Positions 1-12,503 of a DNA stretch of 64,000 bases are shown here, piece after piece (position 1 is the stretch's first letter; every line of letters begins with the position of its first letter). The stretch spans positions 1,116,001 through 1,180,000 of the forward strand of contig NC_041692.1 in assembly GCF_900005765.1 (NCBI RefSeq). Direction: 5' to 3'. Made by a program: the position numbers and the translations under genes. The stretch comes from Plasmodium relictum (lineage: Eukaryota; Apicomplexa; Aconoidasida; Haemosporida; Plasmodiidae). The notes under the pieces were generated by a model that worked only from the letters and a program-made list of their open reading frames with translations, did no database searches and was not told the origin of the DNA.

Positions 1-2041
1 TTGCATATTTATACTTATCTAACTTTTTTTTTTTAATTTAAAAATGAATCTTATAATTTTTTAAAAAGAAAATTGCTACAATTATACTAATTTTTGAGTA
101 TAATTTTTTTTTTCTTGATTTTTTCTTAAGGTTTAACAGAATATTTAAATAAATGTATAAAAGTTTAAGAACTATGTAGAGTGTTAAAAAAATATAAAAT
201 TATAAAATGTATGTTTTAATTTTAAAGTATATGCTATATATATATATTATATATGTAGTAATTTTTTTTTTCAATTATATTAATGAGATATATATTTATT
301 TTTATGATTCAAAATATTTTAATAAGAAAAAATAAAAAAGATTAAATTAAAAATTATATTTTTTATTGAATGACTTCTTTGAGGCATCTATATTCTGATA
401 ATTTTTTTTTCCATGTTATTTTAAGTGATTTATGTTTAATTTACCTAAAAACTTACAATTTTAATTCAAAAAATCCTAACAAAAATATTATGGAAAATAT
501 TTCATTTAAAAAAGTAAAAAGCGAAAATAGCATCTCTTCTAAATATGCAAAAATTAATTTTTCTTTTTTATGAAAAGTATTTAAAATTTGCCTTTTTTAT
601 ATTAAATATATCTTTTTCTATTTTTTATACAATATATATATATATATATATATATTATAGAAGATTTAAATAGATATATTTATATTTAAATTTGTACGTC
701 AATTTCATAATTATGAATATAATAGACCACACTAAAAAATAATTTCATTTATGTTAATATTAATGATATAGTGAATATAATATTAAAAATGTTCACTGAA
801 AATAAAAAAGGTTTTAAATATTTATATTCCTCTTAAAATAGATATATTAGGTAAATGTATAAAATAAAGCAATTTATATAATAATAGAAAATTATTAACT
901 ATTAGGTACACATAGATCTTCATTATAATTATTCATAATTATTAAAATTGTGCAAAAAATAAAAAAAAAATTATTATATCTGTATACAAGAAAACTACTA
1001 AAGTTGTTTAATTACAAGAAATCTTGTTTTATTAATTTTCCTTGGAACAATAAACCTTTTAATTATGCACATCTAATATTTATTTATTTTTTTTTTTTTA
1101 TAACTAGTGAAAAATAGGGGACACAAGTATATGTATGTATGACTTTTTGTGTATGTATTTTTTTATTTATAGTTTTCATAAATTCCTCTTGATATAAAAA
1201 ATAAGGAAACTAATTCATTTAGTTTATATTTATTTACATATTTTTTAAATATATGTTTCTATTAACCTACTTATTTTTTTTTCTTTTCTTTTCTTATAAT
1301 TACATCTTATATAGTTTAAAAAAAAAAAAATATACTTTTACAACACTTTTTGTTTTAATCTTTAGAAAATATTATATTAAATTTAATAATAACACTCTGT
1401 TTATATTATTTCAAAGGAAACATTTCATATATATATTTGTTTTTTCTTTTATTATCTAAACAAATTTATACTTTTGATTTTTCTTTCTTATAAATATTAT
1501 AGTTTTTTTTTTTCTCTCAGGAAAATTTTAACCTGTTTTAAATTTTTTATTGAGAAATTTTTTTTTTCTCTTCATTATTCCATAGGAGTATATTCTTTAA
1601 TTATTTTTAATCTTCAAAATAATTTTTTTTTTAAATAATTTTTTTAATATTAACTGAATATTGAACTTCTTCCAATTCTTCTATAAATTTTTAATTTTTC
1701 TTAAGTATGAATTTAAAAAAAAAAAAAATAAAATTGGTATTTTTTACATAAAATAAATTTCCTTTAATTATTATGTCAAAATATAGAGATAATTATAATG
1801 ATTAATTACAAAGAATTCCATTAATTAAAATTAAGTTTTTATTTTAATATTTTAAAAGTTTAAGTTATTTATGTACCATGAAATAAAAGAAAAAATAGAA
1901 ATTGAACAAATGAAATAATAATAATAATAACAAATATTTGAATTAAAAAAAAAGGTAAATATTATAATAATTTTAATAAAAAAAAATATATAAGAATATT
2001 TAAATGAACAAATTCAATATTTATCACGAATATGCAAAAAA
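1..2041. other. Intergenic, no gene recognised
   Basis: Very A+T-rich sequence with poly-T and poly-A tracts and a TA microsatellite at about 631-656. A 67-codon ATG frame lies at 370-573, but it matches nothing I know and has no convincing splice partner, so it is not called. The last few hundred bases probably hold the promoter and 5' leader of the next gene. Confidence 0.6.
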
Positions 2042-2506
2042 ATGATAGGAAAAATATTTGACAATGCTTTCAGAATACGTACATATAATAGACTTATTTG
2101 TTTTTTAATCGGTGGATCATTTACTTATAGTTTAACTAATCCAGATATTGATACAGTATATGAATTTTTTCCTATTTTTAAACAGAACAAATATGCATAT
2201 TTGACTTTTTTAGAAGTTAATGAAAAGAATGATAAAGTATTCGAAGAAAAATTAAAAGATTTATGTAGATTTTATCAAAAACAACAAGGATATTTATATA
2301 CTAAAATAATTAAAAGAAAAAATAATTTAAATAATTTAAGTAAGTACATTATTGTGTCAACGTGGCTAAAAAGTGAAAATTATCTTTTAGCTTGTAATAG
2401 AATATATGGGCAACTTTTAATAAAAAATATTCAGAATTTTGCCAATTATAATTCCTATTTATATAAAATAGTTGTTGATGATTCAGATTATCTTCCCCCA
2501 TTTTAA
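2042..2506 (+). CDS. Small conserved protein with antibiotic-biosynthesis-monooxygenase-like (ABM) fold
   Basis: Single exon, 154 residues, ATG start after a stop-rich leader. Residues 1-45 are basic and aromatic and could be an organelle-targeting leader. Residues about 50-145 read as one compact domain: a beta strand (YAYLTFLEV), a helix with EEKLKDLCRFYQ, a glycine turn (QQGYLYTKI), a strand (YIIVSTWLKS) and another helix. This order (strand, helix, 'GY/GF' turn, strand ending in W, helix) is that of ABM/Dabb-type ferredoxin-like domains, which form dimeric barrels. The Trp after the third strand is typical. I know no enzymatic role for it in Plasmodium, and its ligand cannot be told from the sequence. 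The gene is confident; the fold is inferred from pattern. Confidence 0.7.
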   Translation: MIGKIFDNAFRIRTYNRLICFLIGGSFTYSLTNPDIDTVYEFFPIFKQNKYAYLTFLEVNEKNDKVFEEKLKDLCRFYQKQQGYLYTKIIKRKNNLNNLSKYIIVSTWLKSENYLLACNRIYGQLLIKNIQNFANYNSYLYKIVVDDSDYLPPF

Positions 2507-3342
2507 TTTTAATTTGTAATATTATTTTAGGCTATGAACTTTTTTTATATTGAATTTTTGTGAAATTTTATGAATTTTAACAGATAATACATTTTATTTC
2601 TTATTTTCTTATTTTTTTTCAAACACTATGAAGTTATTTTATAATTTTATGATATATACATAAATTTGTATATACATATATATATTTTTTTATATCAAAT
2701 AATAAAAATTATCATTTCTATATAATTTTTTTTTCCTTTTTATCATTTTTCTTGCCTTTTCCTTTCTTAAATTATATTTAATTACTTTTTATTGTTTCAT
2801 ATTTATATTCATCACATTTACTAAAATTAATATCATGTTTTAATATTATATGTATGCTGTTTTCATCTTTTTTTTTTTTTTTTTTTTAATATGACTAACT
2901 ATATAACTATATTTTTGAAAAATTATTTTTTAAAACTATTTATCTTAACTGAATAAGTAAAAATAAATATAAAAAAGATAATTATTTTAAAAAAATAATA
3001 ATGATACTTTTTAATCTTGTAATTTATTTATTTTTTTTTTTTTTTTTATATTGTCTTTACTAATGTATATACACAATATTCTAAGTTACAAATACATAAA
3101 AAAAAAAAAATTAAAATTTTATGATATAGAAAAAAAAGAACAAAATGAACTAATTTGTTTTAAGATTTCTTTAGGTAAAAATATATAATATGCTTAAAGT
3201 ATAAATATAAAATTAGTGTTGTAAACTTCATATTCAAAAAAATTTTTTATTTTCAAATTTCCCTTTTTTCAAAGTTACAATTAAGAAAAGAAAAAAGTTG
3301 TGAAACTTATTTCTTTAAGAATCTCATTTAACTAATATAAAG
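2507..3342. other. Intergenic spacer
   Basis: Poly-T and poly-A runs and short TA repeats only. The left part should hold the 3' end of the upstream gene and the right part the promoter of the spliced secretory gene. No coding frame or RNA structure stood out. Confidence 0.7.
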
Positions 3343-4211
3343 ATGAAGACAAATTTTTTCATTTATTTTTTCCTTTTTATGTTCTTTTTAAATTCTGCTT
3401 TCTCATATAAAAAAAACAGAAGCATTAAATATTTAAACGGAAGCTCAGACAGTTTCCGTAGGATAAAACATGTAATATTTTTTATATTACTTTTTTTTCT
3501 TTTTTTTTTTTTAAATATATTTAATAATATGTTTTCTCTCATTTCTAAACGATATAAATTATACCCTGTTTTTAGACAAATTTTCATGAATTAAGAACAA
3601 ATGATATTAGAAAAGAGAATCAAGAGAAAGTATACACACATATTAATAAAATTTATTAAAAAGTTTATTTTATATCCATTTAATCTGAAAATGTTTATGT
3701 AAACTATATTAATATATGAATATTGTTCATTTGTATGTAAATATTTTATATGATTATATGCATTACAAAACTATATAAAGAGATCTAAGTTTTTTTCATC
3801 ATTATTATTATTATATATTTTTTTCAGTTAAGTGTTGATGTGAAAGATGATGTAATTTACATTTCTTCAAATATACTAGTTAGTGACGAAAAAAAAATAA
3901 GAGGAATGGTAATTTTTACAAAGAGCTATCCTAAAGAGCTATTAGAAAAGCTAAAAGAATTTTTAAAAGAATATGTAAAGGTAAAAAAACAAGAAAAAAA
4001 TAAAAATGAAAAATATAAAAAAATATATAAAATCTTCTTTAGTTAAAAATATTAGTGTTATGATTTAATTTTGATTATTTTAAATAACGAATGTAACTTA
4101 TATATTTATTAATTATATATATTGCTAATATTTATTTTATGATACATATTTTTTTTACTTAATGTTTTTATATAGGATTCCAAAAAATTGCTAACTATTG
4201 AAAAATTATAA
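3343..4211 (+). CDS. Spliced 105-residue protein with signal peptide, unknown function
   Basis: Three exons fitted by frame: 3343-3471, 3828-3980 and 4176-4211 (introns 356 and 195 nt, GT..AG, all phase 0). The protein starts with a classic hydrophobic signal peptide (residues 1-21, ending NSAFS) and a short basic stretch (YKKNRSIKYL). A small domain follows: a strand pair (DDVIYISSNILVSD, then GMVIFTKSYP) and an amphipathic helix (KELLEKLKEFLKEYVK). A signal peptide followed by basic residues fits entry to the secretory pathway, possibly onward to the apicoplast. I do not recognise the family. Without splicing, exons 1 and 2 look like unrelated short ORFs; exon 2 has no ATG start, only a GTG, which supports splicing. 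Confidence 0.7.
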
Positions 4212-5188
4212 AAATATTTAAATAATAATGTGAAACAATTATGAAATTATATATTGAAATTAAAAATTCATGAGAATATATATAACAGTATAAAAACTTA
4301 GGAATATATCAACCTTAAAAAAAAGAAAAATAAACTCAATTATAGACTAAAATAATATTAGAAGATACACACTACAATTAAATGTATCTCTTTTGCACTT
4401 TATACTTTTATTTTTATTTTTTTCATCATTAAATATGTAAAAAAGAATAATTTTCAATTTTTTTTTTTTTTTTAATATTTCATAAGAATACTAAAGAAAA
4501 TCGTAAATCTTATAAAAATAATCATACAATATGCAAATTAATAATAAAAAAAAATTTTATAAAGACTTTATTAAATTTTTTCCTTTTTATTATTTTTACA
4601 TAAATTTAATAGTATTTTTTTCATAACTAAGTAATTTTTTAGATATAAAATTAATTTATATCTTTATACTAATGAAAAAAAAAAAAAAAAAAAAGGTAAA
4701 GTACTTATTTTTTTTCTAAATAAAAAAGAAAAAGGAAATCTTGAAAACAATTAAAAAAAAAGTATTAAAAAATTTTATTTAAACATTTATTTATTAATGA
4801 AAAGAAATTCTTATATAGAGAGAAATATATTAAGCACTTGTTACTATATTTTTGTAAGTTATATTTAAAAAAATATTTTTAAAAAATAAATAAAAAAAAT
4901 TCTGACAGATATAAAGAATGTATAAAAAAGTCGTCACTTTTTTTTTTTTTTTTTTTTTTTTTTGCATCATATAAAAAAAAAATATTACAGAGAAGAGAAA
5001 TGAATAAATAAATAGAAAAAACATATTTAAAATATAATATTAAAACTTTTTGAAAATTTATATTTTTTTTTCTTTATTCTAATTTTCCTTTTTTTTTTAT
5101 ATTTATTCTTTCTTTTCTCTTTTCTCGTTTCTTTTCCTCGCTTTTTTTTTCTTTTTTTTTTTTATTGATTGGAACATATTAAGTAAAA
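4212..5188. other. Intergenic spacer
   Basis: A+T-rich with long homopolymers (for example a poly-T of about 23 at 4941-4963) and a T-rich block just before the next start codon. The minus-strand frame at 4830-5024 is only a homopolymer-derived frame. No gene seen. Confidence 0.7.
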
Positions 5189-5593
5189 ATGGATATGGAA
5201 ATTAAGGAGTTTGATAAATTATCAGGTCTTAGAATACAATGCACAAAAGATTTAATATTTAAAGGAAGCTTAAGTGCCATAGTTGGTATGATACTAGGCA
5301 TAATGTGTTCTTTGATAGTTAACTGTACATTAGTTGAAGTTTCTTTATCTAAATTTTTTTCTATGGTAATTTATCCATTATAAACTTGTTCATACTCATA
5401 CATATATATGTATATATATTTTTTTTTTTTTTTTTTTTTTAGTATTTTGGCATTTTATTTATTGTAGTTGGGATAATAATTTTTTGGAGATTAAATGCTA
5501 ATGTTACTGATGAAGCAGAAAGTAGAAGAAATCAATTAATGATCTTATCAGCATTAGTACAAAAATATATATTTAATATATATTAAAATATTT

Positions 5594-5625
<32 letters not shown>

Positions 5626-6325
5626 TCTATATTTCCTTTTTTTTTTTTTAGATAATATTATCAGGAATATTATGTTTTTTTTTTGATCGTTCTTGGCTTT
5701 TTTCTTTGTCGGCTCTATCGAAAGTGCCAATATATTGCATTTTAGGGATTAGTATTTCTTTTGCCTTAACTTTTAGTTTAATTGATTTAATAAATTATTT
5801 AATTGGTTTTATTCAAGGATCAATAACCAGACCATTAATAGAATCGAAAGCACAAGTATTAATATAAATACATATATATATGTGATAAAATAAAAAAAGT
5901 ATATTTAAAAATATATTTTTTTTTAAATATTTGTGAAAATTATTTTCCAGGTATATTTAATATTATTATTTACTATAACAATGGGTGGAGTATTTGGTTT
6001 AATTTTTGGATTATTGGATGTTGAAGATGAATCAACTCATCATATTCGTTTAGCATTGATGAAAGCAGAAAACTGTTGTTTTCCGATAGGAACCGTTTTA
6101 GGAGGAATAGTAAATTTCTTCTTTTATTGTTTTTTTTTATTATTAAAATAGTCATATTTATATTTGTTTTTCTATTTATATTGCTATTTAATTTATTTTT
6201 GTTGTATATTTATTTATTTACTTTTTTTTTTTTCATTGTAGGCAGGATTTGGAAATGAAGTTTTTAGGCAACAAAATGAAGCATATAAAATGGAAAATGT
6301 TACCGAATTTGATGATGAAGTATAA
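5189..6325 (+). CDS. Five-exon polytopic membrane protein, unknown function
   Basis: Exons 5189-5365, 5443-5556, 5652-5855, 5951-6109 and 6242-6325 join in phase 0 to a 245-residue protein; every intron is short (77-132 nt) with a T-rich acceptor. About six hydrophobic segments can be read: residues about 27-47 (GSLSAIVGMILGIMCSLIV), 60-77 (YFGILFIVVGIIIFW), 98-116, 123-150, 166-190 and 205-220. Several are glycine-rich, giving a small-residue helix-packing look. The N-terminus is cytosolic-looking with no signal peptide, and the C-terminus is short and acidic (VTEFDDEV). I do not recognise a transporter or enzyme motif. The exon chain is well supported because each frame stays open only between the chosen sites. 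Confidence 0.75.
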
Positions 6326-6394
6326 AAACTTCAAATAAATTAATATTAATTATTAAAATAAAAATATAAAAATAAAAATTTTTATTTGTAGATA

Positions 6395-6428
<34 letters not shown>

Positions 6429-7130
6429 TTTTTTTTGTCTGTTTATTTTTTGTTTTTGTTTCTAACTTTTTCTAATATATAGATATATATATTTTCCATT
6501 TATTTTTATTTATTTCGGTTGTTTAAATATTTAAAAAAAAAAAAATAATTTATATTTTTTTTTAAAAAATATTTTTATATTTGTTTTAATAAATATTTTG
6601 TTCATAAAGGAGATATTAAAACTTTATTTTAACTTATTTAATCTTACTAAATTTCTTTAGTAAATTCTACAAAAAAAAAAAAAAATATATATTCTTCACA
6701 TACTCATCAATGAATAAATTTTTTTTATTTCTGCTATAGTATATTTTAAAAATTCTCAACTTAAAATAAAAAATTATATAAAGAAAAATTTTGTTTTCTT
6801 CTTACGAAATATTATTAATAAAATTTATTTTATTTAATTTTTCTTTTTTTTTAAATCTAAGAAAATTCTTATAAAAAATTTTTAAAATAGTCTAAAACAT
6901 ATATATACATACTTTTTTATTTTTATTTATGAAAATTAATATATGGGAATATTTTTTTCTGACTATATTTAAATAAATGAAAATTTAAAATTGAAAAAAT
7001 AAAAACTAAAGTATTTTCTCTCACGATATAAACACATATAAATATAACATTTATAATTCTAATTATTATAATTTTTTTTGTTAAAATTTATTTGTTTCAT
7101 TTTTGTTTTTATAACAATAATAAAAGAACA
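6326..7130. other. Intergenic spacer
   Basis: Starts with a TA/poly-T tract (about 6392-6436) that probably lies in the 3' region of the membrane-protein gene. The rest should include the peroxiredoxin promoter. Nothing else identifiable. Confidence 0.7.
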
Positions 7131-7775
7131 ATGCAGCTCTTAAAAAAATTAAGTAATCCATTTAAAACTTCAGTAAGAAGATTTTCTTTAGTAACAAAAA
7201 AAGCTTATGATTTTAACGCACAAGGATTAAACAAGAATAACGAAATTGTAAATGTTCAATTATCCTCCTTCTTGGGTCATAAGTATTGTTGTTTATTGTT
7301 TTATCCTTTAAATTTTACTTTCGTTTGTCCGACTGAAATAATAGAATTTAATAAACATGTAAAATCATTTGAAAGTAGAAATGTTGAGTTATTAGGAATA
7401 TCAGTTGATTCTGTGTACAGTCATTTAGCATGGAAAAATATGCCTATTGAAAAAGGAGGAATAGGAAATGTTAATTTTACATTAGTATCAGATATAAATA
7501 AAGAAATTTGCAAAAATTATAATGTTTTACATAATAATTCATTTGCTTTAAGAGGTCTATTTATAATTGATTTACTAGGAAATATTAGGCATAAAACAGT
7601 TAACGATTTATCCATTGGCAGAAATGTAAATGAGGTTTTAAGAATAATAGATTCAATAATTCATGTTGATAAAAGTGGAGATGTATGCCCTATAAATTGG
7701 AAAAAAGGAGATAAATCATTCAAACCGAATCAAGAATCTTTGTTAGATTACTTAAATAATGAGACAAAAAATTAA
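7131..7775 (+). CDS. TPx-2: Mitochondrial 2-Cys peroxiredoxin (thioredoxin peroxidase 2)
   Basis: Reduces hydrogen peroxide and organic peroxides with thioredoxin-type electron donors; the Plasmodium family member with this type of leader acts in the mitochondrion. The protein has 214 residues when started at the first in-frame ATG; the frame is open further upstream but only from a TTG. The N-terminus (MQLLKKLSNPFKTSVRRFS) is basic and hydroxylated, like a mitochondrial presequence. The peroxidatic Cys is C66 in FVCPTE and the resolving Cys is C186 in DVCPINW, so this is a typical 2-Cys enzyme. The downstream motif LRGLFIID matches the family's conserved RG segment. A neighbouring SUN gene and cyclophilin keep the order I recall from P. 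falciparum. Single exon, as expected. Confidence 0.93.
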   Translation: MQLLKKLSNPFKTSVRRFSLVTKKAYDFNAQGLNKNNEIVNVQLSSFLGHKYCCLLFYPLNFTFVCPTEIIEFNKHVKSFESRNVELLGISVDSVYSHLAWKNMPIEKGGIGNVNFTLVSDINKEICKNYNVLHNNSFALRGLFIIDLLGNIRHKTVNDLSIGRNVNEVLRIIDSIIHVDKSGDVCPINWKKGDKSFKPNQESLLDYLNNETKN

Positions 7776-8916
7776 TAAAAACAAAAATGTATATACTCAT
7801 ATATATTATCATATACCTATTAAAAAAAAAAAAAAACCTATAGAAGTATTCTTGTAAATATTCACAAAATTTGAATTTGAAATAATACAATTTGGAATAG
7901 GATATATGGAGAAATAAAAAAAAAATAAAAATAAATATTTATATTAAAAAATTATATTTTTTTTTATAAATATCTAGATATAATTATTTTTATAAAAAAT
8001 TTTAAATGTATTGTTTTATTTTTATATTAATTTTGTATAACTCAATGATTTCTAAATATTCTTAATATTGATTATTTTTTTATTTTTTTTTATATTTTCA
8101 AATGTAGTTTATAACTCAGTAGTATTTATGTATGATTATTGTAACTAATATTTTTTAATTTTATGAACTAGTATGAAAAAGCTTTTTTTAAAAAAAGAAA
8201 TGTTTAAGAAAAAAAAGCAACAGTAGCGTAAATGTTTTATATATAACTGGAAAAAAAATATTTATAATCAAATTATTTATGTGTAATAATATATATATAT
8301 AATATATATTATTTTTTAACGCTAAAAAAATATATTATTATAAAAACTTTTTTTTATTTTTTTGTGTGTGAGAAAATTTTTTTTTACAGAATATAAACCT
8401 ACAAAAAATACCGTGGGATTATACTCATATAATTATTACTAAAAATATTGGATTCAATTTTTAAAAAATAAAAAAAAAAGTATAAAATATAAAAATAGAT
8501 ATAAAAAATTATATTTAGAAATCATATTATGTGTATATAAATATTGAAAAAATAGTATAAATACCAAAAAAAAAAAAAAAAAATATTCAAATAGGAGCAT
8601 CTAGATAATAACAAGTATGAATTTTTAATTTATGAAATTTATGAATTAATATTTAAAAATTATTATCAATAATAAATCTAATAAATAAATAAGATATAAA
8701 TGTTTTTTTTTTTTTTTTTAAATAGAAATATTTTTTATTGTATTAAAAATTTAATATTTTCAAAAAAAAATTTGATTTTATTTTTCAAAACATAAAATTA
8801 TATATATATATATATATATATAAAAGGATAAAATTAAATTTTTCATAGAATATATATATAGTAAAAATTATTTTTATAAACATATGCAAGGAAAGAAAAA
8901 GTAAAATAAAGCTAAT
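7776..8916. other. Intergenic spacer
   Basis: A+T-rich with a (TA)n tract at about 8800-8822, shortly before the SUN-domain gene. No coding or RNA signal seen. Confidence 0.7.
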
Positions 8917-11463
8917 ATGTCTATAAAAATTTATAGCAAAAACGATAAAAACTTTGTAAATGAAAATAAAAGTGATATAGATAACATATGTGAAGATAAA
9001 TGTGATGAAAATAACAATGTTAAAGAAAATGATGAAAAAAATTCTTTAATACAAGTCTTATATAGTTATGAAGATTTTCAAAAAAAAAACATGAACTATG
9101 GAAAAACTAACCCATATAAAAAAAAAGAATCTCAGTTAAGTAAAGTAAGAAAAACTATAGTAAAATTATTTTCTAGTGGTGATATAGGAATTCAAGAGAA
9201 TAGCAAAAAAAAAATAGAGAATTTAAAATTTTTAACTAGTAGAGCGGCTATGTGGAATGAAGTAGAAAAAAACGAAGATCCTGATTATGACTTAAAATTA
9301 GAAAGTTCAACAAAAAAGTCATTAATAGATATAATTGTAAGCTATACAAGTTTATTAATAAATGATACTTTAAATGACAAAAAGGGTATGACTTATATAG
9401 CCAGTTTTATGATTGTTTTATCTATAATAATAACATGCATTTCTGGTTTTATCACTATATTCAACAATACAGCAACAGAACAGGCAAACTGGAAGTTGAA
9501 CACTACAAAAAATAGCTATGATGATTTGAATAAATTAATGAATTATATGAAAATAGAAAATGAAAATAATAATAATAATTTAAAATTCTACGAATTATTA
9601 CAACAACTTAATACTGTGAATGAAAGTACGAATTCGAATTATATGAATAAAAAAGAAAACATTTCTTTATATGAATTAAATATAAACCTAGAAAATAAGC
9701 TAAAAGAAATAGAAAAGAAATTAATAATTAATACAAATGAAATAGATTATTTTAAAGCCAATTCAAAAAAAGAAATAGAAAACTTTAAAAAAAAATTACA
9801 AGATAATTATCAAATACTTAATAGTAAATTTAAAGATTATATAAAGGTTATTGATACTATTAAAAAAAATATTAATAAAGATGATTTTATAAATGATATG
9901 GAAAAGAAACTAAGCAAAAATAAAATAGACATAAAGAATGATATTGATAAAAAAGTAGAATATGAAAAAAGAGAATTGTTAGAAACAATAAATGATCTGC
10001 AAAAAAAAATTGATTGGATAGAAACTAGGATATCTAATAAGTTAATACAATATGAAAATAATAATTTTTCGGAATCCTTGAGAGATGATAATGAAGAATT
10101 TGAAAAAGTTGAGAAGAATAAAGAAAAAGGAAATGAAAGTCAAACAAAAAAGGAAAAAAAAATTTATGCATTTTGGAATTCCAAAGGAATAAATGTAAAT
10201 GATTTACAAAAAGAATTAGATATATTAAAAGAAAGTGCAAAAAAATCTACAATTTTTTTAGATGATGTATTTCCTTCTTTTGAAAAGAAAATATCGAAAT
10301 ATATAGAAAATAAAATTAAATATTATTTAGAAATATACAAAAAAGATATTTTAAGTGAAATTACTGAATCAAAAGTAATTTATAATGAAGAGAAATATAA
10401 ATCAATGGAAATAAAACAAGAGAAGATAAAATCCGAATTATTAAAAACAATTAATAATCAAATAAAGGTACAAACCAAAACAATGAAGGAGGATTTAAAT
10501 AAATCTTTAGCTAGTATTATAGAAAAAAAGCAACTAACAAAAGTTAATGAATATGTTCCAAGTATTAATCAATTAGAATATAATTCATTGGAAGATTTAC
10601 AGAAAAAAGTAGATGAGTTGTACAATGAATTCATATTAGATTATAATGAAATAGATTGGGCATTAGAATCACTAGGAGCAAAAATTGTTTATAAAATGAC
10701 AAGTTCTCCTTTAAATAAAAACGATCTTATAGAAAAATTTTTAGATCAAATTTCTTCTTTTTTGCCATCCGAAGAAATATATGGAATGATTAAACCAATG
10801 GGAAAGGATCCCTCTATTATATTAAAGCCATCGAATTTTCCAGGAGAATGTTTTTCTTTTAATGGACATAAAGGTAAAATAACTATTCACTTACCAGCCA
10901 CTATTGATGTAACTTCTGTTTCTATTCAACATGTTCATGAAAATATAAGCAATAACATCAATGCAACACCAAAATATTTTTCTGTGTACGGTGTTGTTGA
11001 TTCCAATTGGCCTGAACATTTTGAGTCACATGATATTAATTATAATGATTTTAAAAACAGTTCTCTATTTTCTTGTTTACATTCTGTTTATGGAAACATA
11101 AACTCTAGAGAAATTTTAGACAAGTGGATAAAAAATAATAAAAAACCAAATATTATACATATAGGGGATTTTTATTTTGATAGAAAAAAGAGAATATCCA
11201 ATTATCCTACTAAACACTGCCTCCCGATGAAAAGGTAAATAAAAATATAAAAAAAAAGATAAAATGAAAAAAAAAAAATTTCTATTTTCGTTATCATAAT
11301 ATACCCTTATGTGTTACATAATTTCACAAATTAACTTATATGTAAATTTTTTTTTTTCTTTTTTAGAATAGTTTTTGAATTTACTGAAAATTATGGTGCT
11401 CCCTACACATGTGTTTATAGGTTAAAAGTTCATGGTAAAAGATGCATAAGAAAATTTAAATAA
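8917..11463 (+). CDS. SUN1: SUN-domain nuclear envelope protein
   Basis: SUN proteins span the inner nuclear membrane; in malaria parasites SUN1 is reported to link the nuclear pole/spindle to basal bodies during male gametogenesis. Two exons, 8917-11234 and 11367-11463, join in phase to 804 residues. There is an Asn/Lys-rich N-terminus, one membrane segment at residues about 160-182 (YIASFMIVLSIIITCISGF), a long coiled coil (about 230-570, rich in K/E/I/L heptads) and a C-terminal SUN domain. SUN landmarks are GECFSFNGHKG (about 642-652), HVHENIS, and exon 2's FTENYGAPYTCVYR with the classic NYG...YTCVYR ending. Without the second exon the domain would be cut short. No signal peptide. The family call is strong; identity with SUN1 rests on synteny from memory. 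Confidence 0.9.
11235..11366 (+). other. Intron of the SUN gene
   Basis: Begins GTAAAT and ends CTTTTTTAG. It splits an arginine codon (AG/A) and separates the last 31 residues of the SUN domain from the rest. Confidence 0.85.
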
Positions 11464-12503
11464 AAAATAAAAATACGAAACAATATTTTTTTGTTTACCA
11501 AAATTAAGTCCTATATGATGTATTTATTTTTAGTAAGGTAATATATATATATTAGTTTTTTTTTTTTTTTAATAATTACATAATACATCATATTTCATTA
11601 TAATAGTTCCTTATTATAAGTTATGTTTTATATATTAGCATTATGCTTTTTATTACTTAATTTTTTAATTTTTTATTTATATATTTGTTTAAAAAATTCC
11701 ATAATATTTTTTATTTCAAATATTTCATTTTTGTAAATATTTCATAAACAATTTTTCTTTTTTTTTCGTCTGATTCTTCAATTTCATTATGTCATATTTG
11801 AAATTTTAATTTAGCATTTTATATCCTTATAGTTTTGTTATTTTTATGTATTGATTCAAAAAATATTTTAAAAAATATAAAACACTTTTTTTTTTTAATT
11901 TTATTATTTCTTTCTTATATATATTTTTATACTCCTATTTGTTATTCTATAAATAAAAAAATTACATATTCATATTTGTTCAAGAAAGAAAAAAAAGAAT
12001 AATACAAATGTATAATATTTTAAATATGGAATACTTCTAAATATTATATTAGTATACTATTTCATAGCTGATATTTTTTTTTTTTAAAGAGAAAAAAGAA
12101 CTTTTATGTTAATTTCTAAGATATAAACACAATTTTTTCAACTTTTTTTATTATGAAATAAATAATATTATATGTTTGAAAAAGAGTAAATTTAAATAAT
12201 ATTTATTTTATTTCTTTAAAAACAAAATGTATAGAAACAAAATAATAAAATCTTCTACATAAAATTGAATTAAAAATGTAAATTTGTTATATAAAATAAT
12301 AAAATTAAAAGAAGATCATTCTTTAATTAAATTTGTAAATATAATTTTCTATCTATCTATTATTTATTTATATATTTTTTTATTTTTTTTATTTTTAATT
12401 TTTTTGAAAAGAATTATATAGAAAAAAAAAAAAAAAATAAAAATAAAAGAATATTTTTCTTTTCTTTTTTTTTTTTTATGTGTAATTTAAATTTGTTTTT
12501 CCA
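11464..12503. other. Intergenic spacer
   Basis: Co-directional spacer of about 1 kb made of homopolymers and TA-rich sequence. It ends in a T-rich block and short leader just before the cyclophilin ATG. No further gene seen. Confidence 0.7.

Noticed and set aside
370-573. 67-codon ATG frame near the left end
   Set aside because: No family likeness, and no splice partner on either strand gives a longer open frame; minus-strand exons with GTAAGT and TCAG sites around 395-538 join to an immediate stop.
4830-5024. 64-codon minus-strand frame
   Set aside because: Built from a poly-T tract giving a Lys run, with hydrophobic noise around it.
7092-7130. N-terminal extension of the peroxiredoxin
   Set aside because: The upstream frame opens at TTG only; the ATG at 7131 gives the expected length and presequence.
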